Below are positions 61,687 through 64,000 of a DNA stretch of 64,000 bases, in pieces. The notes below the pieces were generated by a model that did not search any database, had not been told where the DNA came from, and saw only the letters and a list, made by a program, of their open reading frames with translations. The stretch comes from Bacillota bacterium (GTDB lineage: Bacteria; Bacillota; Clostridia; Lachnospirales; Lachnospiraceae). The stretch lies in the NCBI GenBank assembly GCA_023443225.1, contig JAEZVF010000098.1, forward strand, positions 1-64,000, read 5' to 3'. Every line of letters starts with the position of its first letter. The first letter of the stretch is position 1. The position numbers and the translations under genes were made by a program.

Positions 61687-63282
61687 ATGTCATATACTGC
61701 CCTTTACAGAAAATTCCGGCCTACCGATTTTAACGATGTAAAAGGTCAGGATCATATTGTTACCACCTTAAAAAATCAAGTAATGGCGGACCGTATCGGT
61801 CATGCCTATTTGTTTTGCGGAACAAGAGGAACAGGCAAAACAACGATTGCTAAAATTATGGCTAAGACGGTAAATTGTGAGCATCCGGTGGAAGGTAACC
61901 CCTGCAATGAATGTGCTATGTGCAAAGCGATTCGCAGTCAGACTTCAATGAATGTAATTGAGATTGATGCTGCATCCAACAACGGTGTTGATAATATCCG
62001 TGAGATAGTGGAAGAGGTACGTTATTCACCTACCGAAGGCAGGTTTAAGGTATATATTATTGATGAGGTTCATATGCTTTCGGCAGGAGCATTTAATGCC
62101 TTGTTAAAAACGTTAGAAGAACCACCCTCCTATGTCATTTTTATTTTAGCAACAACAGAAGCACATAAGATTCCAATTACTATCTTATCACGTTGTCAGA
62201 GATACGATTTTAAACGAATTACTATTGAAACGATAGCAGACAGGCTAAATGAACTGATCCATGAGGAGAACGTAAAGGCGGAAGAGAAAGCAATCCGCTA
62301 TATTGCAAGAATGGCAGACGGGTCTATGCGTGATGCTTTAAGTATTCTGGATCAATGTATAGCTTTTTACTTTGGCGAGAAACTCACATATGATAAAGTC
62401 TTAGAAGTATTAGGAGCAGTGGATGTAGAAGTATTTGCTAAATTATTAGGATTTATTCTGGATAACGAGGTTACTGCTTGTATGTTGCTTCTTGAAGAAT
62501 TAATTATAAGCGGCAGGGAATTAACACAGTTTACAGTTGATTTTACATGGTACTTAAGAAATTTACTTTTAATAAAGACCTCGGAAGAAGCATCTGAGAT
62601 GATAGAAGTGTCTTCGGATAACTTAGGCTTAGTGAAACAGCAGGCGGAGCAAGTTGAGGTAGACCTTTTAATTCGATATATACGAATCTTTTCAGATTTA
62701 TCCACACAGATTAAATATGCTACTCAGAAAAGAGTTATGGTGGAAGTGGCATTAATAAAATTATGTAAGCCACAAATGGAACGTAATTATGAAGACATCC
62801 TAAACCGTTTAAAAGTTATCGAAAAACAACTGGAAGGTGGAATAATCACCACTGCGTCAGCAGTTGCGTCAGCAGTTACGTCAGCAGTTGCACCTACCGG
62901 TAATGTCCAAGCAAAACCGGTTTTGGAAGAGAAAAAACAGGTTGTTTATGAAAAAGCCATTTCGGAGGACTTAAAGGAAGTTGCAAAAAACTGGCAAAGT
63001 ATTATATCTAAAGTTTCTCCATTAATCCGTGCATATCTGATGAATGCGAGGCCAAGCATTGGAAATAATAACATGCTTTTGCTAGTGTTTACAGAAGCAA
63101 TGGATAAAGAATTTGTATCTCAAGAGGCTCATTTAAAAGAGCTGAAGGAAGCGATTGCTTCGATTATACACAAAGAGGTAGAAATTCAGACAAAATTATT
63201 AACACAAGGCAAGGAAACCTTAGAGGATATTCCAGACCTTACAAAAATCATAAAGAATATCAAGATTGAATATGAAGATTAG
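61687..63282 (+). CDS. dnaX: DNA polymerase III subunit gamma/tau
   Basis: This 531-residue clamp-loader ATPase starts MSYTALYRKFRPTDF, the canonical DnaX N-terminus. The ATG at 61687 fits AGAGGA better than the ATG six bases earlier. It has Walker A GTRGTGKTTIAK, a four-Cys zinc module (CEHPVEGNPCNECAMC), Walker B IIDEVHML and the sensor region ILATTEAHKIP. The C-terminal tau part has an Ala/Ser/Val linker encoded by three 12-bp repeats at 62854-62889. ybaB and recR follow, as in Bacillus. Confidence 0.96.
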   Translation: MSYTALYRKFRPTDFNDVKGQDHIVTTLKNQVMADRIGHAYLFCGTRGTGKTTIAKIMAKTVNCEHPVEGNPCNECAMCKAIRSQTSMNVIEIDAASNNGVDNIREIVEEVRYSPTEGRFKVYIIDEVHMLSAGAFNALLKTLEEPPSYVIFILATTEAHKIPITILSRCQRYDFKRITIETIADRLNELIHEENVKAEEKAIRYIARMADGSMRDALSILDQCIAFYFGEKLTYDKVLEVLGAVDVEVFAKLLGFILDNEVTACMLLLEELIISGRELTQFTVDFTWYLRNLLLIKTSEEASEMIEVSSDNLGLVKQQAEQVEVDLLIRYIRIFSDLSTQIKYATQKRVMVEVALIKLCKPQMERNYEDILNRLKVIEKQLEGGIITTASAVASAVTSAVAPTGNVQAKPVLEEKKQVVYEKAISEDLKEVAKNWQSIISKVSPLIRAYLMNARPSIGNNNMLLLVFTEAMDKEFVSQEAHLKELKEAIASIIHKEVEIQTKLLTQGKETLEDIPDLTKIIKNIKIEYED

Positions 63283-63304
63283 AAATGGAAGGGAGAATAT
63301 TTAA

Positions 63305-63661
63305 ATGGCAAGACATGGAGGATTTCCGGGAGGATCAATGCCCGGCAATATGAATAATTTAATGAAACAAGCGCAAAAAATGCAAAAACAAATGGAAGAA
63401 AAAACCAAAGAAATCGAAAGTAAAGAATGGGAAGCTTCTGCAGGTGGTGGGGCAGTTACGGTAAAGGTATCTGGTAAGAAAGAAATTACTTCCGTTGAAT
63501 TATCAAAAGAAGTAGTTGATCCAGATGACATCGAGATGTTACAGGATTTAATAATGGCAGCAGTAAATGAAGCATTCCGTAAAATGGAAGATGAAACACA
63601 GAACGCAATGAGCCAGATTACTGGTGGATTAAGCGGTTTAGGTGGAGGATTTCCTTTCTAA
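63305..63661 (+). CDS. ybaB: YbaB/EbfC nucleoid-associated protein
   Basis: This 118-residue DNA-binding protein has the family core MNNLMKQAQKMQKQMEEKT, VTVKVSGKKEITSVEL and DLIMAAVNEAFRKMED, with Gly-rich ends. It lies 22 bases after dnaX with GGGAG upstream. The dnaX-ybaB-recR order is conserved in Firmicutes. Confidence 0.95.
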   Translation: MARHGGFPGGSMPGNMNNLMKQAQKMQKQMEEKTKEIESKEWEASAGGGAVTVKVSGKKEITSVELSKEVVDPDDIEMLQDLIMAAVNEAFRKMEDETQNAMSQITGGLSGLGGGFPF

Positions 63662-63700
63662 TATCTGCAGTGACAATTCAAGAAGGACATGTATCAAAAG

Positions 63701-63747
63701 GCATGAGGTAGAAACAGGAGTGCATCTTGTATTCACTCATGCTTTTT
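63701..63747 (+). promoter_or_regulatory. Hairpin with T tract between ybaB and recR
   Basis: GCATGAG (63701-63707) can pair with CTCATGC (63736-63742), followed by TTTTTT. An alternative stem is GAGTG (63718-63722) with CACTC (63734-63738). It may be a partial terminator or attenuator before recR. Confidence 0.55.
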
Positions 63748-63768
63748 TAACAAGAAGGAGTGGAAGCT

Positions 63769-64000
63769 ATGAATTATTACAGCAGTGAAATCAGTAAATT
63801 AATAGAGGAATTATCCAGGCTTCCGGGTATCGGAGCCAAGACTGCCCAGAGGTTAGCATTTCATATCATAAATATGCCACAGGACCAGGTGAACAATCTC
63901 TCACAATCAATTGCATCTGCAAAAGCAAATGTCAGGTATTGTGCCAATTGTTATACCTTAACGGATAAAGAACTTTGTCCAATCTGTGCAAGTGATAAAC
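63769..64000 (+). CDS. recR: Recombination protein RecR, 5' part (cut by window end)
   Basis: The visible 77 residues start MNYYSSEISKLIEELSRLPG and continue with the helix-hairpin-helix IGAKTAQRLAFHII. The first part of the zinc finger follows (YCANCYTL, CPIC). RecR works with RecO and RecF to load RecA at gaps. AGAAGGAGTGG precedes the ATG. The remaining two thirds, including the Toprim domain, are beyond the window. Confidence 0.93.
   Translation, partial: MNYYSSEISKLIEELSRLPGIGAKTAQRLAFHIINMPQDQVNNLSQSIASAKANVRYCANCYTLTDKELCPICASDK

Noticed and set aside
62925..62945. Programmed frameshift site in dnaX (A-rich run)
   Set aside because: The run of six A residues ends in C and no downstream stem-loop or quick stop in the other frame stands out, so I cannot support a gamma/tau frameshift.

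Overview
The window looks like chromosome from a low-GC, endospore-forming, fermentative Firmicute of the Lachnospiraceae, most like Lachnoclostridium (Clostridium) phytofermentans. That placement is inferred from gene content (BofA, a Clostridia-type Tad pilus cluster, NiaR, a microcompartment operon), AT-rich codon use, frequent TTG/GTG starts and strong AGGAGG ribosome sites. No database search was possible.

Layout. 1-124: the 3' end of a group II intron (domains V and VI) abutting a LacI-family regulator. 1.2-11.4 kb: an alpha-glucan operon behind a clear promoter and operator: malQ (broken by an in-frame stop), glycogen/maltodextrin phosphorylase, a MalEFG-type ABC importer without its own ATPase, and a lipoprotein alpha-amylase. 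11.4-12.0 kb: a YaaL-like gene and bofA. 12.2-24.0 kb: a Tad/Flp-type IVb pilus cluster with two prepilin peptidases, a 58-residue Flp pilin and an FHA protein. 24-36 kb: housekeeping and single genes (glpK, rhomboid protease, flavodoxin-SCP2 fusion, histidine kinase, HIT protein, murG, mtnN, pgi, an M15 peptidase).

36.2-58.0 kb is the most interesting part: a chemoreceptor, DhaK and DhaL, a ribose-type ABC importer, 5-methylthioribose kinase (mtnK), the MtnA isomerase, a divergent DeoR repressor, and an operon encoding a bacterial microcompartment (BMC). The BMC operon holds a class II aldolase, a CoA-acylating aldehyde dehydrogenase, four hexameric shell proteins, PduL, an EutN/CcmL vertex protein, a solute-binding-protein homologue with no signal peptide, a CoA-disulfide-reductase-like flavoprotein, two CoA-transferase-like subunits and an iron-type alcohol dehydrogenase. 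Read together, this is a DHAP-shunt-like salvage pathway enclosed in a BMC. 5-Deoxyribose or methylthioribose would be taken up or released by MtnN, phosphorylated, isomerised, and split in the compartment into DHAP and acetaldehyde (or methylthioacetaldehyde). The aldehyde would then be dismutated to acyl-phosphate and alcohol. Enzyme families are clear; substrate and encapsulation are inferred.

58-64 kb: small genes (unknown protein, Smr domain, XRE-like, DUF554, a Pro/Thr-rich peptide), niaR, then dnaX, ybaB and the start of recR, cut by the window end. I found no tRNA, rRNA or CRISPR array.
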